DNA from: Bacteroidota bacterium
GTDB lineage: Bacteria; Bacteroidota; Bacteroidia; Flavobacteriales; Weeksellaceae
Assembly: GCA_023422635.1 (NCBI GenBank)
Contig: JAFAGO010000004.1
Location: forward strand, 1-64,000
Length of the DNA: 64,000 nt
Direction: 5' to 3'
Made by a program: the position numbers and the translations under genes. Shown here one piece after another: positions 53,945 to 63,205 of this stretch. Numbering within the stretch: the stretch's first letter is position 1; every line of letters starts with the position of its first letter. Below the pieces are notes generated by a model. It had not been told where the DNA came from. It saw only the letters and a list, made by a program, of their open reading frames with translations, and did no database searches.

Positions 53945-55105
53945 TTAGTAATCCTGAGCGTTGTAGGTTTCTTCGCCGATATTCCAAGTAAGACCGAAAC
54001 GCAGCGTATTGTCTAACGCAGTATTGATTTTTGAGGTGTTAACAAGGTACGAAACGTCCAACCCGAAAGAATTGTATTTCAATCCAAGTCCCACCGTTGC
54101 ATATTGTCTGCCCCCTTGCTCCGCGCTTTCGTGGAAATATCCGCCACGAACTGCAAAGGCATTATCGTATTCATATTCTAAAGCGCCGCTAAACATGGTG
54201 CTTTTTTTATTGTTGAACGATTTTCCTATTCCTTCCATAACGCCAACATTTGGTACATCAAAAATGGATTCACCATTTAAATCGGTTCCAATAACTTCAG
54301 GACCTGGAACAAGAAGTTTCGATGCTTCAAGGTTAATGCCAACTCTATTTAAATCGTCAATAAAAAGATCATAACCTGCTCCCAATCTTGCCATTGTAGG
54401 AAGGTAAGATCTTGATTCATCATCACCTGTATAATCTAATCTTGGACCTAAGTTTTGAATTGCAAAACCAGCTCTTGCTCTTCCCTCGTAATCGCCAAAG
54501 CTGGTATGTCTTGGCGACATATAATATCCTGAAACATCTACCGCGAATGAGTTTGCAGGTTTCAAGGTATTATCGGAGTTAAAACCTCCCGATAAATCGG
54601 AACGAATATAACGACCCGTAACCGCCATCGAGTAGGTGTCGGAAAGTTTCAAACCGTAAGCCACATCAATGGAGAATTCGTTGGGTTGTGCGGTACCTTC
54701 TTGCACAACTTCTGTTCCTACTAATCTTGTTAGATCGACTGATCCCATATTGAAGTAGTAAAGACTGGCACTAATGGTTGATCTTTCTTCATCTCCTAAA
54801 AATTGGTGATAAGCGCCGTACAAAAGAAAAACATCATTTGTAAGTTTGCTCATGTAGGGCGTATAGTTAATCGCAATTGCAGAGGAAGTTCTGCTAAAAG
54901 GGTATTTTGCTGCATTCCAAAATTGAGAAAAAGCATCTGAAGTTGTGGCTACCCCTTGATCTCCCATACCTCCTGCACGTGCATCTGGAGAAATCCTAAG
55001 GAAAGGCGCTCCTGTAAGTACAGGGCGAATATCGCTTAACTGGCCGAAACCAGCAACGCCAATTCCTAAGCCAAGACCTAAAAATAGTTTTTTAGTAACA
55101 CTCAT
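53945..55105 (-). CDS. porV: Type IX secretion outer-membrane protein PorV (LptO)
   Basis: 386-residue FadL-like outer-membrane barrel with signal peptide (KKLFLGLGLGIGVAGFGQ). The conserved N-terminal block LRISPDARAGGMGDQGVATTSDAFSQFWNAAKYPF is the PorV hallmark; the last residues are an aromatic barrel strand (FGLTWNIGEET). It acts as a shuttle that carries cargo to PorU for removal of the C-terminal signal. Directly follows porU (36-base gap). Confidence 0.93.
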   Translation of the reverse strand: MSVTKKLFLGLGLGIGVAGFGQLSDIRPVLTGAPFLRISPDARAGGMGDQGVATTSDAFSQFWNAAKYPFSRTSSAIAINYTPYMSKLTNDVFLLYGAYHQFLGDEERSTISASLYYFNMGSVDLTRLVGTEVVQEGTAQPNEFSIDVAYGLKLSDTYSMAVTGRYIRSDLSGGFNSDNTLKPANSFAVDVSGYYMSPRHTSFGDYEGRARAGFAIQNLGPRLDYTGDDESRSYLPTMARLGAGYDLFIDDLNRVGINLEASKLLVPGPEVIGTDLNGESIFDVPNVGVMEGIGKSFNNKKSTMFSGALEYEYDNAFAVRGGYFHESAEQGGRQYATVGLGLKYNSFGLDVSYLVNTSKINTALDNTLRFGLTWNIGEETYNAQDY

Positions 55106-55141
55106 AAGTATATTTTTATCGTTGTATTTTATTTTTTTAAG

Positions 55142-58100
55142 TTATTTTAATAGTACCATTTTTTCTACTGCTGTAGCACTTCCTTTACATTTATCTTGAT
55201 TTTGGCTTCGCGCGAAAATTTTAAAAATGTAAGTTCCTTTTCCCACTGTGTCTCCATAATCATCTCTACCATCCCATTCAATTGCGGTTCTTGGAGTTCT
55301 AAAACCTTCTAAGAATGGTTCCGCGGTAATGGTGTTGCTTAATGTTCTTACCAATTTACCCGTTATTGTGAAAATCTGAACATTTACATCCAAAATATCA
55401 TCGCAATTATGCTCAAATTGCACATAGGTTTTGTTGGTAAAAGGATTGGGCCAATTTAACAATCTTTTAACAATCAGATTTTGATCAGTTTCGTCCTTAA
55501 CTATAAAGTTTAACGTTTCTGTGGTTGAATTATTGTTGATGTCCCAAATTTTAAAGGTCAGTTGGTGCTCTCCGGGAGTAAGATTTCGGAAAGGATAGCT
55601 CACAACGCCTTTTTGATAGTCTGCTAAATCTGGATTTACGCAACCTTGTCCTTCTCCAGAAAAGAAATAATCATTAAGAACTACAGTATTGATGATTTCG
55701 CCATCAAGATAGGTGGTAATATCGTGACCAACTCCAGAACCTGTAGAATTAATCCCTTTATCGTCGGTAACACAAGCCAAAAGCATTGGGTTTTGATCGG
55801 TAATACCGCCATCTGCAAAATTAACATTGTTCATAAATAAACGAACTTTGGGAGGTGTGTCGTCATTTATTCCGTCGGGATTTATTCCCCCAATGGTGTA
55901 GGATTGATTTTGGAAAACATCTCTTGATTTATTATCTGCGTAAAGCAATATTCTTCCTTCTCCAACTTCATAGTTAATATCTTTTGGAACATAAAATTCG
56001 ATCGTGAAGCTTCCGTTGGATACGGTTCCCGAAGATTTTACAATTGGGCTTCCTTCTTCTTTATATGTTAATTTGGGAAGCATTCCTGGTAGGTTATCGT
56101 TATTCAGTGTGGTTTTGGTAAGTTTCTTATCAAAAATATTGATGGCAACGCGCCCATTAAATGTTTCATCAACTGTTCCATCTGCTTTTTTTACGCTTCC
56201 TGTTATTTTTACGAAATCGAGTGCTCGAATTTGTCCAGGAACTGGGGTTTCAATATTTTCAATTTCTAACAATCGTTTTGGTCGGCTCAATTTGCTCGCA
56301 GGATCGCCAAGAAAGTTAACGCGTAAATGGTTGGATTGTCTTCCGTATTTTACTTTTGCATTCAGAAATGCATCTCCTAACGATAAGAAATCATCATTTT
56401 CCAAATTGAAGATCTGGTTGATGAACATTCCAGTGAATCCCACACCATAGCTAACTGCAATTTTTCGACTGGAAGTAATCATTGAAGCAGAACCACCTTG
56501 TGCACTTTTAATTACCTGTTCACCTGCAGAAAAAGTAGCAGGATCGTCCCAAAGTGTAAATTCGCAAGTAATCGTTGAAATTAGCGGGAAACGGGAATAA
56601 ACATTATTGTAATTGTTAAAATTCTGAATTTCATCCAACGTAAGTACGCGTTCTTGCGCCCAACCATTTACGCCGCCATGTCCGAAATAGAGCATAAATA
56701 AACTATTTCCCACGTCATTCATTATGGCTTGGTTTACTTGCGGATAGCGTTGTCCACCAGAGGAAATATCCGCTGTAAATGAATCGAGATACAACTTACG
56801 AATATTATATTCTTTCCGTGTATTGGTATCGCTTTCAAAATTGGATACCAACGCATTATTTACCGTGGTGTGAAATGGGTTTTCGTTTTCATAATCGTCA
56901 TCCACAACAAAGTCTAACTTCATTCTCCATTCCCCAAATGGCGTTGATTGCCCTTGTAAAGCATTGTTGTAGGCAAGGGTTTTATCGATCAATAATTTTG
57001 CTTCAGAGAGTGTTGCAGCGGGAAGTCTTCCCACAGGAATATCTGGATAGTTTTGGGTGATGGTTGTACTTGAAGCGGGCGCAGTCATCCCAAAAAAATC
57101 GTCGGTAACAAAAGAACTTTCTAAACTTCCACTTTCTTCACTTTGGTACGCGGGAACCACATCGCTTCCTGGAACCATTCGACCTCGAAAATCATAAGAA
57201 GAATCTCCTAATATAAAGATGTATTTTAATGTTCCTGAAGGTGAATTTAATTTCGTTGCAAAATCTCGAATGGCGGTAGCATCTTTTCGTCCACTGCTGA
57301 ATTCATTGTAAATTTTATTAACATCAACAACCGCAACGTTGTATTGATCCTGATAATAGTTGGCAAGCCGTTGAGCATGTCCTAAAAACTCTGGAGACGT
57401 TACCATTAAATAATCAATATTGCTTAGTCCCGAAAGGTCCTGATTTTCAATTCTTCCTATTGCATATGGAATATAGGCAGAAGAAGCATTAAAGGCGACA
57501 AACTCATTATTAAAAATGTCGCTGCTGGCCAAATATGCAAAATTGAAAGATGAACCTGCAGTGTTTTGGTTAACTTTTCTTGTAGCGTTGGTAATATCTG
57601 AAACATCCCAAACTTGCTCCAATCCAGAAATATTTCCGATACTGAAGCTGTAACTATTGTTGCTGTCTTCCTCAATATCATAGGATCTGAAATTCATTTG
57701 CTGTCCATTGAAATTCAAATTTTCTTTGTATTGAACTTCAGCATAATCTAAAAAAAATCTCCCGCTTGGGTTTGCTCCAATATTGGGATTGATTCTAAAG
57801 GAAAGCTGATTGCCACTAATGCCGGTAATCGATCCATTATATAAAATGGGGTAAAATTCTCGATCGCTATTTAAAGTTGTTGTTGAACTGTTTTGGCCGT
57901 TAAAATTAATGGTGACAGAATTTGTTGTCGCATTATAACCAATAACTCTCGCTCGATAACGCACCAAATCACCGCTTTGAATCGGGGAAGTTGTGTTGAA
58001 AGAAACAGTTTGTTCTGTGGTGAAACCATCGCCCGTCCACGTGCGGCCAAATTTCATCAGATTCAGTTTTTCCTCATTAAGCACTTGGTAAGCATCATAA

Positions 58101-59017
58101 CGGGTAATTGGCGTTCCGTTTGCTGCGATGTTCGAATCCTGCACGCGTTTCCCTTCTCCATGATCGAACGTGATGAAATAATACGCATAATCATCATAAA
58201 TATTTACGTAATTAAAGGGGCGATCCGTTCTTGTATCTGTTCTTCCGTTTCCATTGGTATTGGTAGAAGTAAAAATATTATAGCCATTTGGACCTTGTGC
58301 ATAGAAGAGGGCAAAGTCCTCGGAATTCCAAACCCCGTCTTCCTCACCAAAAACTTGTATTGCATTTTCTTGAAGTGCATCATAACGGCTATCGCGATTG
58401 TATTCTGGTAACATAATCCCGCCGTTCCCGTAAATGCGCATGTTTTTTGGATTAACCGTTGCAGGATTTATTCCCAAACTCGTTAAAAATGCTGAGGTAA
58501 TTTTAAAAATCCCCGACTTATCAACTCTTATTTTATAAATATTTCCTTGTTTAAGAGGGTTTTCTGTGGTTCCGTATCGTTGGGCAATAGGTAAATTTTC
58601 TTTGTCTTCTACAATATCAAAAGCGACCAACCGATAGATTGTACCATTTTCATTTTTAAATGCCGAAACTTTTAAAGCGCTCGAGTGGGATTGATCGTAT
58701 TTATTAAAGTAGGAAGAAGATGAAAATAAATCCTTTGAAGGCAAGCTGCTTTCATCCAAATCATAAAGATCTTTTTTACCAACTTTTTCCCATTTTAAAT
58801 TTTGGGCTTTTGATCTTTTAGTCGAATTTTTATTTTCTATAGTAATGGAGATTTCTCTACCTTCATTATTGTAGCCACTATTTGTGAAATAGGGTACATT
58901 CACTTTTTCAGTTCCATAATCGATGGTTGCAGAACCCTGCCAATTTAAATTGATGTGTTGGGCGTAAGCAGTAAAAGATATAAAAGAAAGAAGCAGAGCC
59001 GTTAGAATTCTCTTCAT
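55142..59017 (-). CDS. porU: Type IX secretion C-terminal signal peptidase PorU
   Basis: 1291-residue surface sortase of the gingipain (C25) family that cuts the C-terminal signal of secreted cargo and joins it to anionic LPS or similar. Signal peptide at the N terminus. Catalytic His at residue 780 (FGHGGVNGW) and Cys at residue 818 (STITCEFTLWDD), 38 apart, as in C25 peptidases. Preceding region holds FILGDSSYDFRGRMVP and IPVGRLPAATLSEA. It ends in its own C-terminal signal (WDGRDDYGDTVGKGTYIFKIFAR...). First gene of the porU-porV operon, divergent from gldJ. Confidence 0.95.
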   Translation of the reverse strand: MKRILTALLLSFISFTAYAQHINLNWQGSATIDYGTEKVNVPYFTNSGYNNEGREISITIENKNSTKRSKAQNLKWEKVGKKDLYDLDESSLPSKDLFSSSSYFNKYDQSHSSALKVSAFKNENGTIYRLVAFDIVEDKENLPIAQRYGTTENPLKQGNIYKIRVDKSGIFKITSAFLTSLGINPATVNPKNMRIYGNGGIMLPEYNRDSRYDALQENAIQVFGEEDGVWNSEDFALFYAQGPNGYNIFTSTNTNGNGRTDTRTDRPFNYVNIYDDYAYYFITFDHGEGKRVQDSNIAANGTPITRYDAYQVLNEEKLNLMKFGRTWTGDGFTTEQTVSFNTTSPIQSGDLVRYRARVIGYNATTNSVTINFNGQNSSTTTLNSDREFYPILYNGSITGISGNQLSFRINPNIGANPSGRFFLDYAEVQYKENLNFNGQQMNFRSYDIEEDSNNSYSFSIGNISGLEQVWDVSDITNATRKVNQNTAGSSFNFAYLASSDIFNNEFVAFNASSAYIPYAIGRIENQDLSGLSNIDYLMVTSPEFLGHAQRLANYYQDQYNVAVVDVNKIYNEFSSGRKDATAIRDFATKLNSPSGTLKYIFILGDSSYDFRGRMVPGSDVVPAYQSEESGSLESSFVTDDFFGMTAPASSTTITQNYPDIPVGRLPAATLSEAKLLIDKTLAYNNALQGQSTPFGEWRMKLDFVVDDDYENENPFHTTVNNALVSNFESDTNTRKEYNIRKLYLDSFTADISSGGQRYPQVNQAIMNDVGNSLFMLYFGHGGVNGWAQERVLTLDEIQNFNNYNNVYSRFPLISTITCEFTLWDDPATFSAGEQVIKSAQGGSASMITSSRKIAVSYGVGFTGMFINQIFNLENDDFLSLGDAFLNAKVKYGRQSNHLRVNFLGDPASKLSRPKRLLEIENIETPVPGQIRALDFVKITGSVKKADGTVDETFNGRVAINIFDKKLTKTTLNNDNLPGMLPKLTYKEEGSPIVKSSGTVSNGSFTIEFYVPKDINYEVGEGRILLYADNKSRDVFQNQSYTIGGINPDGINDDTPPKVRLFMNNVNFADGGITDQNPMLLACVTDDKGINSTGSGVGHDITTYLDGEIINTVVLNDYFFSGEGQGCVNPDLADYQKGVVSYPFRNLTPGEHQLTFKIWDINNNSTTETLNFIVKDETDQNLIVKRLLNWPNPFTNKTYVQFEHNCDDILDVNVQIFTITGKLVRTLSNTITAEPFLEGFRTPRTAIEWDGRDDYGDTVGKGTYIFKIFARSQNQDKCKGSATAVEKMVLLK

Positions 59018-59179
59018 TATAGCGTATGATTTACGATGTTACAAATTAAACGAAATTTTTAAAAATATTATATTATACAATAAAATTAATTTGTCTACGT
59101 TTTGCAAAAAAAACAATTCTTTACTTGAATAATTAAATTATTTATTTTTTCTTTGTACTCTGAAAATTCTATATCAACT

Positions 59180-60787
59180 ATGAATAAACTGAAGTTTTTT
59201 TCAATAATTGCGTTAAGCTCATCAATGCTTTTGGTAAGCTGTGGTGGAGGAAGTGGTTCCAAAAAAGGTGGCGGAACCAAACGATTCACCAGTAAAACCG
59301 GCTGGAAACCCAATGAAAAGAATGGATGGTTTTTTTCCGGTAAACAGCAGAAGCAGAAGGGATGGCCAGGAATGGTTTATGTAGATGGTGGAACTTTCAC
59401 TATGGGATTAGTGAAAGATGATGTAATGCACGATTGGAACAACACTCCAAGAAGAATGCAAGTAAGCTCTTTCTTCCTCGGCGAAACCGAAATTACGAAC
59501 TACGAATACCGCGAATATACCACATGGCTGAAGTTTGTATTCCCACCTTCAGATCCAAGCTTCAAAGATATTTATAGTGGTGCGCTACCTGACACATTGG
59601 TATGGAATAACAAACTTTCAAGAAACGACTTTGCAGAAACCTATTTCCGTTCACCTGAGTACGATTATTACCCAGTTGTAGGTGTTTCGTGGTTACAAGC
59701 GACCAAATATTGTGAATGGTTGACTGATAGAGCCAACGAAAAAGAGTTGATGAAACAAGGCGTAATTTCTAAAGATTTCTATAGCAATGATAGCAACAAT
59801 ATGGGAAGCTCATCATTCTCGTTAGATAAATACAAAGCCAACGATCCTGAAATGCAAGCGTATCTTAACGAACAACGTTTGAAAAAGAAAACAGGTATTA
59901 AAACAGATAATCAAAGGATTCTTGCAGCTAACAGAAATGCAACTTCTGGGATTGTGGAAAAATTCAGACTTCCAACCGAAGTTGAATGGGAATTTGCAGC
60001 TCTTGGAATGCAGAAAGATCGCGAATATAATTTATACTTAGGCAAAGATCCTGAAGTAGAAAAATTAAAAGGCAAGAAAGGTAGAAACCGCGGAATGTAT
60101 CTTGAAAACTTTAAGCAAGGTCGTGGAGATTACTCCGGAGTTGCAGGTTGGAAAAACGATGGTTCACCAACAACTTCTGATGTAAAACAGTATCCTTCAA
60201 ACGATCTGGGACTTTACGGAATGTACGGAAACGTTTCTGAATGGACTGCTGATATCTATCGCCCAATTATTGACGAAGAAGCAAGTGATTTTAACTACTA
60301 TCGTGGTAACGCTCCACAGCAAGTAGTGAAAAACGCAGACGGAACGTATAAAATGATCGAAACAGTACAATACGATACCCTTTCGGATGGTAGATTAGTT
60401 TATAAAGGACTTCCAGGACAATATGAAAGAGAAACTGTTGCCGATTATGGAAACTTCCGCGATGGTGATTTTCAATCCTCTCTTGATGCAGGTTACGGAA
60501 GAGCGGAAGATAGTACAACTGCGGGTTATAACATGTACAACTCTAAAAGAAAACGATTTTTCGTAGATGATAAAGGTAGAGTTGTGATGGAAAAAGATAG
60601 AAAAGAAGTTACGACACAAATTAGCAACGAAATCCGTGTAGTAAAAGGTGGTTCTTGGTTGGATGGTGCGTATTGGCTTGATCCAGGACAAAGACGTTTC
60701 AAAGACGAGAACAAAGCGTATGGATGGATTGGTTTCCGTGTAGCACAAGATGCGAAAAATCAAGGAAAAGGCAGAACCAAACGTTAA
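59180..60787 (+). CDS. gldJ: Gliding-motility lipoprotein GldJ
   Basis: 535-residue lipoprotein with LLVSCGGGSGS (lipid Cys near residue 21) and a formylglycine-generating-enzyme (SUMF1/FGE-sulfatase) domain: GMVYVDGGTFTMGLV, FFLGETEITNYEYREYTTWL, VSWLQATKYCEWLTDRANE, RLPTEVEWEFAAL and VVKGGSWLDGAYWLDPGQRRF. GldJ is needed for gliding and for stability of type IX secretion components in Flavobacterium; the enzyme-like domain lacks a proven activity. Start placed at the ATG in front of the signal peptide; nine upstream codons are in frame. Next to porU and porV, as in other Flavobacteriia. Confidence 0.95.
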   Translation: MNKLKFFSIIALSSSMLLVSCGGGSGSKKGGGTKRFTSKTGWKPNEKNGWFFSGKQQKQKGWPGMVYVDGGTFTMGLVKDDVMHDWNNTPRRMQVSSFFLGETEITNYEYREYTTWLKFVFPPSDPSFKDIYSGALPDTLVWNNKLSRNDFAETYFRSPEYDYYPVVGVSWLQATKYCEWLTDRANEKELMKQGVISKDFYSNDSNNMGSSSFSLDKYKANDPEMQAYLNEQRLKKKTGIKTDNQRILAANRNATSGIVEKFRLPTEVEWEFAALGMQKDREYNLYLGKDPEVEKLKGKKGRNRGMYLENFKQGRGDYSGVAGWKNDGSPTTSDVKQYPSNDLGLYGMYGNVSEWTADIYRPIIDEEASDFNYYRGNAPQQVVKNADGTYKMIETVQYDTLSDGRLVYKGLPGQYERETVADYGNFRDGDFQSSLDAGYGRAEDSTTAGYNMYNSKRKRFFVDDKGRVVMEKDRKEVTTQISNEIRVVKGGSWLDGAYWLDPGQRRFKDENKAYGWIGFRVAQDAKNQGKGRTKR

Positions 60788-60812
60788 TCGATACTTTTTA
60801 AAATATTTATTA

Positions 60813-60843
60813 AAATCCTTCCTCAATTTAGGAAGGATTTTTT
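60813..60843 (+). terminator. Intrinsic terminator after gldJ
   Basis: Perfect 11-pair stem AAATCCTTCCT / AGGAAGGATTT with a 6-base loop and T run. Confidence 0.9.
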
Positions 60844-60850
60844 ATTTTTG
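60843..60850 (+). promoter_or_regulatory. -7 box just before murF
   Basis: TATTTTTG directly after the gldJ terminator, ending 6 bases before the murF ATG; transcription would start at or beside the start codon. Confidence 0.35.
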
Positions 60851-60856
60851 ATCCCT

Positions 60857-62131
60857 ATGAATCCGGAATCATTTTACCCGCTATTTTTAAAAGCCAATAA
60901 CGTTGTTATTGATAACCGTAAACTTGAGAAAAACGATATCTTTTTTGCGTTTTCAGGGGAAACTTTTAATGCCGCAACGTTGGCAGAGCAAGCTATTGAA
61001 AATGGCGCAATAGCCGTAATTGTGGAACAAGAAAATTTTGCTCAACCTGAAAAAAATATCTTTTACGTTCCTTCTACATTGCAGTTTTTACAGGATTTGG
61101 CCGTTTTTCACCGAGAACAACTTACCATTCCCATCATTGCACTTACGGGAAGCAACGGGAAAACAACAACAAAGGAATTGATTCATGCAGTTTTGTCGGA
61201 AAATTTTAAAGTGCAATACACCAAAGGCAATTTGAATAATCATATTGGTGTGCCACTCACTCTGCTTTCAATTAAAGCAGATCATGAAATCGCAGTTGTG
61301 GAAATGGGAGCAAACCATCAAAAAGAGATTTCAACATTATGTGAAATTGCAAAGCCAGATTTCGGATATATCACCAATTTTGGGAAAGCGCATCTTGAAG
61401 GTTTTGGTGGTTTTGAGGGCGTAATTAAAGGGAAGTCGGAAATGTATACCTATCTTATCCAAAATCATAAAACGCTGTTGGTGAATCAGCAAGACGAAAT
61501 TCAGGTAGAAAAAACTAAAGATTACGATAAAAAAATTACTTTTGGTACCGCCGATTCTGATTACTATTTTGAATCTTTTTCAAAGGAGCATTTTGTAGGC
61601 TTAAAGTTTGAAGAGCAAGAAGCTTTATCTCAGTTAACCGGAAATTATAATTTTAATAATCTATCTGCAGCTGCTGCTTTTGGCTTTCATTTTGGAATTA
61701 GCTTTCAACAAATTTCCCACGCAATTTCAAACTATCTTCCTACGAATATGCGCTCGCAAATAATGCATAAAAATGGTAAAACTTTGGTTTTGGATACCTA
61801 CAATGCGAACCCAAGTTCAATGTCAGAATCGTTGAAAAACTTCAGCACTTTTGAAGGTTCAAAAACCATTATTATTGGTGATATGTTAGAATTGGGAGCT
61901 GAAAGTGAACATGAACATACGAACATTTTACATCAAGCCGCACAACTTGGATTTGATGAAATAATTACGGTGGGTAAAAATTTCAAAAACACCAATTCTC
62001 ATTGCACCGCTTACAATGACGTTAACGATTTAATCGAGCACTTGAAAAATGATGCAATAGGATCTAAAAATATCCTGATTAAAGGATCCAGAGGAATTGC
62101 TTTAGAGAAAGCAATTGATTTTATTGTTTAG
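60857..62131 (+). CDS. murF: UDP-N-acetylmuramoyl-tripeptide--D-alanyl-D-alanine ligase (MurF)
   Basis: Adds D-Ala-D-Ala to the muramyl tripeptide; essential peptidoglycan precursor enzyme. 424 residues: P-loop ALTGSNGKTTTKELIHAVL (about 95-113), KGNLNNHIGVPLTLL, EMGANHQKEISTLC, and LDTYNANPSSMSESL of the ligase C-terminal part. Start at the ATG at 60857; a TTG three codons earlier is in frame. Its end overlaps the convergent Nudix gene by 11 bases. Confidence 0.96.
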   Translation: MNPESFYPLFLKANNVVIDNRKLEKNDIFFAFSGETFNAATLAEQAIENGAIAVIVEQENFAQPEKNIFYVPSTLQFLQDLAVFHREQLTIPIIALTGSNGKTTTKELIHAVLSENFKVQYTKGNLNNHIGVPLTLLSIKADHEIAVVEMGANHQKEISTLCEIAKPDFGYITNFGKAHLEGFGGFEGVIKGKSEMYTYLIQNHKTLLVNQQDEIQVEKTKDYDKKITFGTADSDYYFESFSKEHFVGLKFEEQEALSQLTGNYNFNNLSAAAAFGFHFGISFQQISHAISNYLPTNMRSQIMHKNGKTLVLDTYNANPSSMSESLKNFSTFEGSKTIIIGDMLELGAESEHEHTNILHQAAQLGFDEIITVGKNFKNTNSHCTAYNDVNDLIEHLKNDAIGSKNILIKGSRGIALEKAIDFIV

Positions 62132-62735
62132 ATGTAAGTTTTTGATATTCGCTCAACATGAGTTCGATATTTCGAAATGTTTTCCCAAGTACATTTTTTT
62201 CAATATCGGCTTGGTCTTTCCAATCTACCTGAATGATGCCTTCTTCAACTTGCGGTTTTGGGGTTTCATTTCCGTTGTAATCCATGATAAACCAATGCGT
62301 TGTTTTTAGGATTTTGTCACCATTTCGTTCGGTGTAAATGTGGTAAGTGGTATTTAAAAATTCACGAATTTTCATTTCTTTTAAACCTGTTTCTTCCTCA
62401 ACTTCGCGAAGTGCAGCTTGTTCCAAAGATTCGCCTTTTTCAATTTTACCTTTTGGGAGATCCCATTTTCCTAATCTTTTAATGAAAAGAATTTTTCCGT
62501 ATTGATTGCATACAATTCCTCCGGCAGCTTCAATGATGCGAAACATTCCAGAAAATAAACGCCACATCTCGTCCAAATCAGCGGTAAATACGTTGATTTC
62601 TGGCGTTGAAGTATTTTCTAAAGTGTCGATCGCAATTTCTAAACTAGAAATTCCTTCAAACGGAATAATTTTTTTTACCTGATCTGGGGTTTGGGTGAAT
62701 GATAGTTTTTTTTCATTCACGAAAACTTTATACAT
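62121..62735 (-). CDS. Nudix hydrolase
   Basis: 204 residues from the ATG at 62735 (MYKVFVNEKK). Complete Nudix box GKIEKGESLEQAALREVEEETG (about residues 104-125) for Mg2+-dependent cleavage of nucleoside-diphosphate-linked substrates. N-terminal roughly 70 residues are an extra domain, longer than the single Nudix domain. Substrate unknown. Its ATG lies inside the divergent promoter of the SRPBCC gene. Confidence 0.9.
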   Translation of the reverse strand: MYKVFVNEKKLSFTQTPDQVKKIIPFEGISSLEIAIDTLENTSTPEINVFTADLDEMWRLFSGMFRIIEAAGGIVCNQYGKILFIKRLGKWDLPKGKIEKGESLEQAALREVEEETGLKEMKIREFLNTTYHIYTERNGDKILKTTHWFIMDYNGNETPKPQVEEGIIQVDWKDQADIEKNVLGKTFRNIELMLSEYQKLTSKQ

Positions 62736-62738
62736 TTG
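62731..62738 (+). promoter_or_regulatory. -7 box of the SRPBCC gene
   Basis: TACATTTG, 29 bases before the ATG; it overlaps the Nudix start codon. Confidence 0.5.
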
Positions 62739-62755
62739 TGAAACCTTTAATTGCA

Positions 62756-62763
62756 CAAAAATA
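62756..62763 (-). promoter_or_regulatory. -7 box of the Nudix gene
   Basis: TATTTTTG on the minus strand, 20 bases before the Nudix ATG, within the 32-base intergenic region. Confidence 0.45.
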
Positions 62764-62767
62764 TAAA

Positions 62768-63154
62768 ATGAATTTAGAAGGAAGAAAAATAATCGTAAAT
62801 AAATCTGTTCCTCAATTGGTTGAAATGCTTAAAAAACCGGAAGATTACAAAGATTTAATGCCAAGTTCGCTTACCAAGTTCGAAAGTTGGGAAGATGGTT
62901 TTAAATTTGGTTTGAGTGGAATGCCAGAAATTGCTTTAAAAATTGAAGATGTTTCCGATGATCAGGTGGTTTTAAAATCTGCAAGTTCAAGCCTTGATTT
63001 TGCGCTTACTGGAACCATGAATGCCGTAAACGAAAATCAGACGGAAGTTCAACTTCTTTTTGATGGTAAATTTAATCCGTTTATCAAGATGATGGTGGAA
63101 AAACCGTTGCAGAATTTTATCAATTCACTTACCGATAATATCGAAAAGCTGTAA
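62768..63154 (+). CDS. SRPBCC (START-like) domain protein
   Basis: 128 residues of the helix-grip SRPBCC fold: MNLEGRKIIVNKSVPQLVEMLKKPEDYKDLMPSSLTKFESW at the start and a long amphipathic C-terminal helix (MMVEKPLQNFINSLTDNIEKL). Cytosolic; binds a hydrophobic ligand by family, ligand unknown. The start is the ATG at 62768; the longer frame begins inside the Nudix gene. Confidence 0.8.
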   Translation: MNLEGRKIIVNKSVPQLVEMLKKPEDYKDLMPSSLTKFESWEDGFKFGLSGMPEIALKIEDVSDDQVVLKSASSSLDFALTGTMNAVNENQTEVQLLFDGKFNPFIKMMVEKPLQNFINSLTDNIEKL

Positions 63155-63178
63155 TTGATTTCTCAAAAAAAATTAATG

Positions 63179-63205
63179 CCTTTAGAATTTTCTAAAGGTT
63201 TTTTT
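63179..63205. terminator. Bidirectional terminator between SRPBCC gene and anmK
   Basis: Stem CCTTTAGA / TCTAAAGG with a 4-base loop; T run on the plus strand and A run on the other. Confidence 0.8.
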
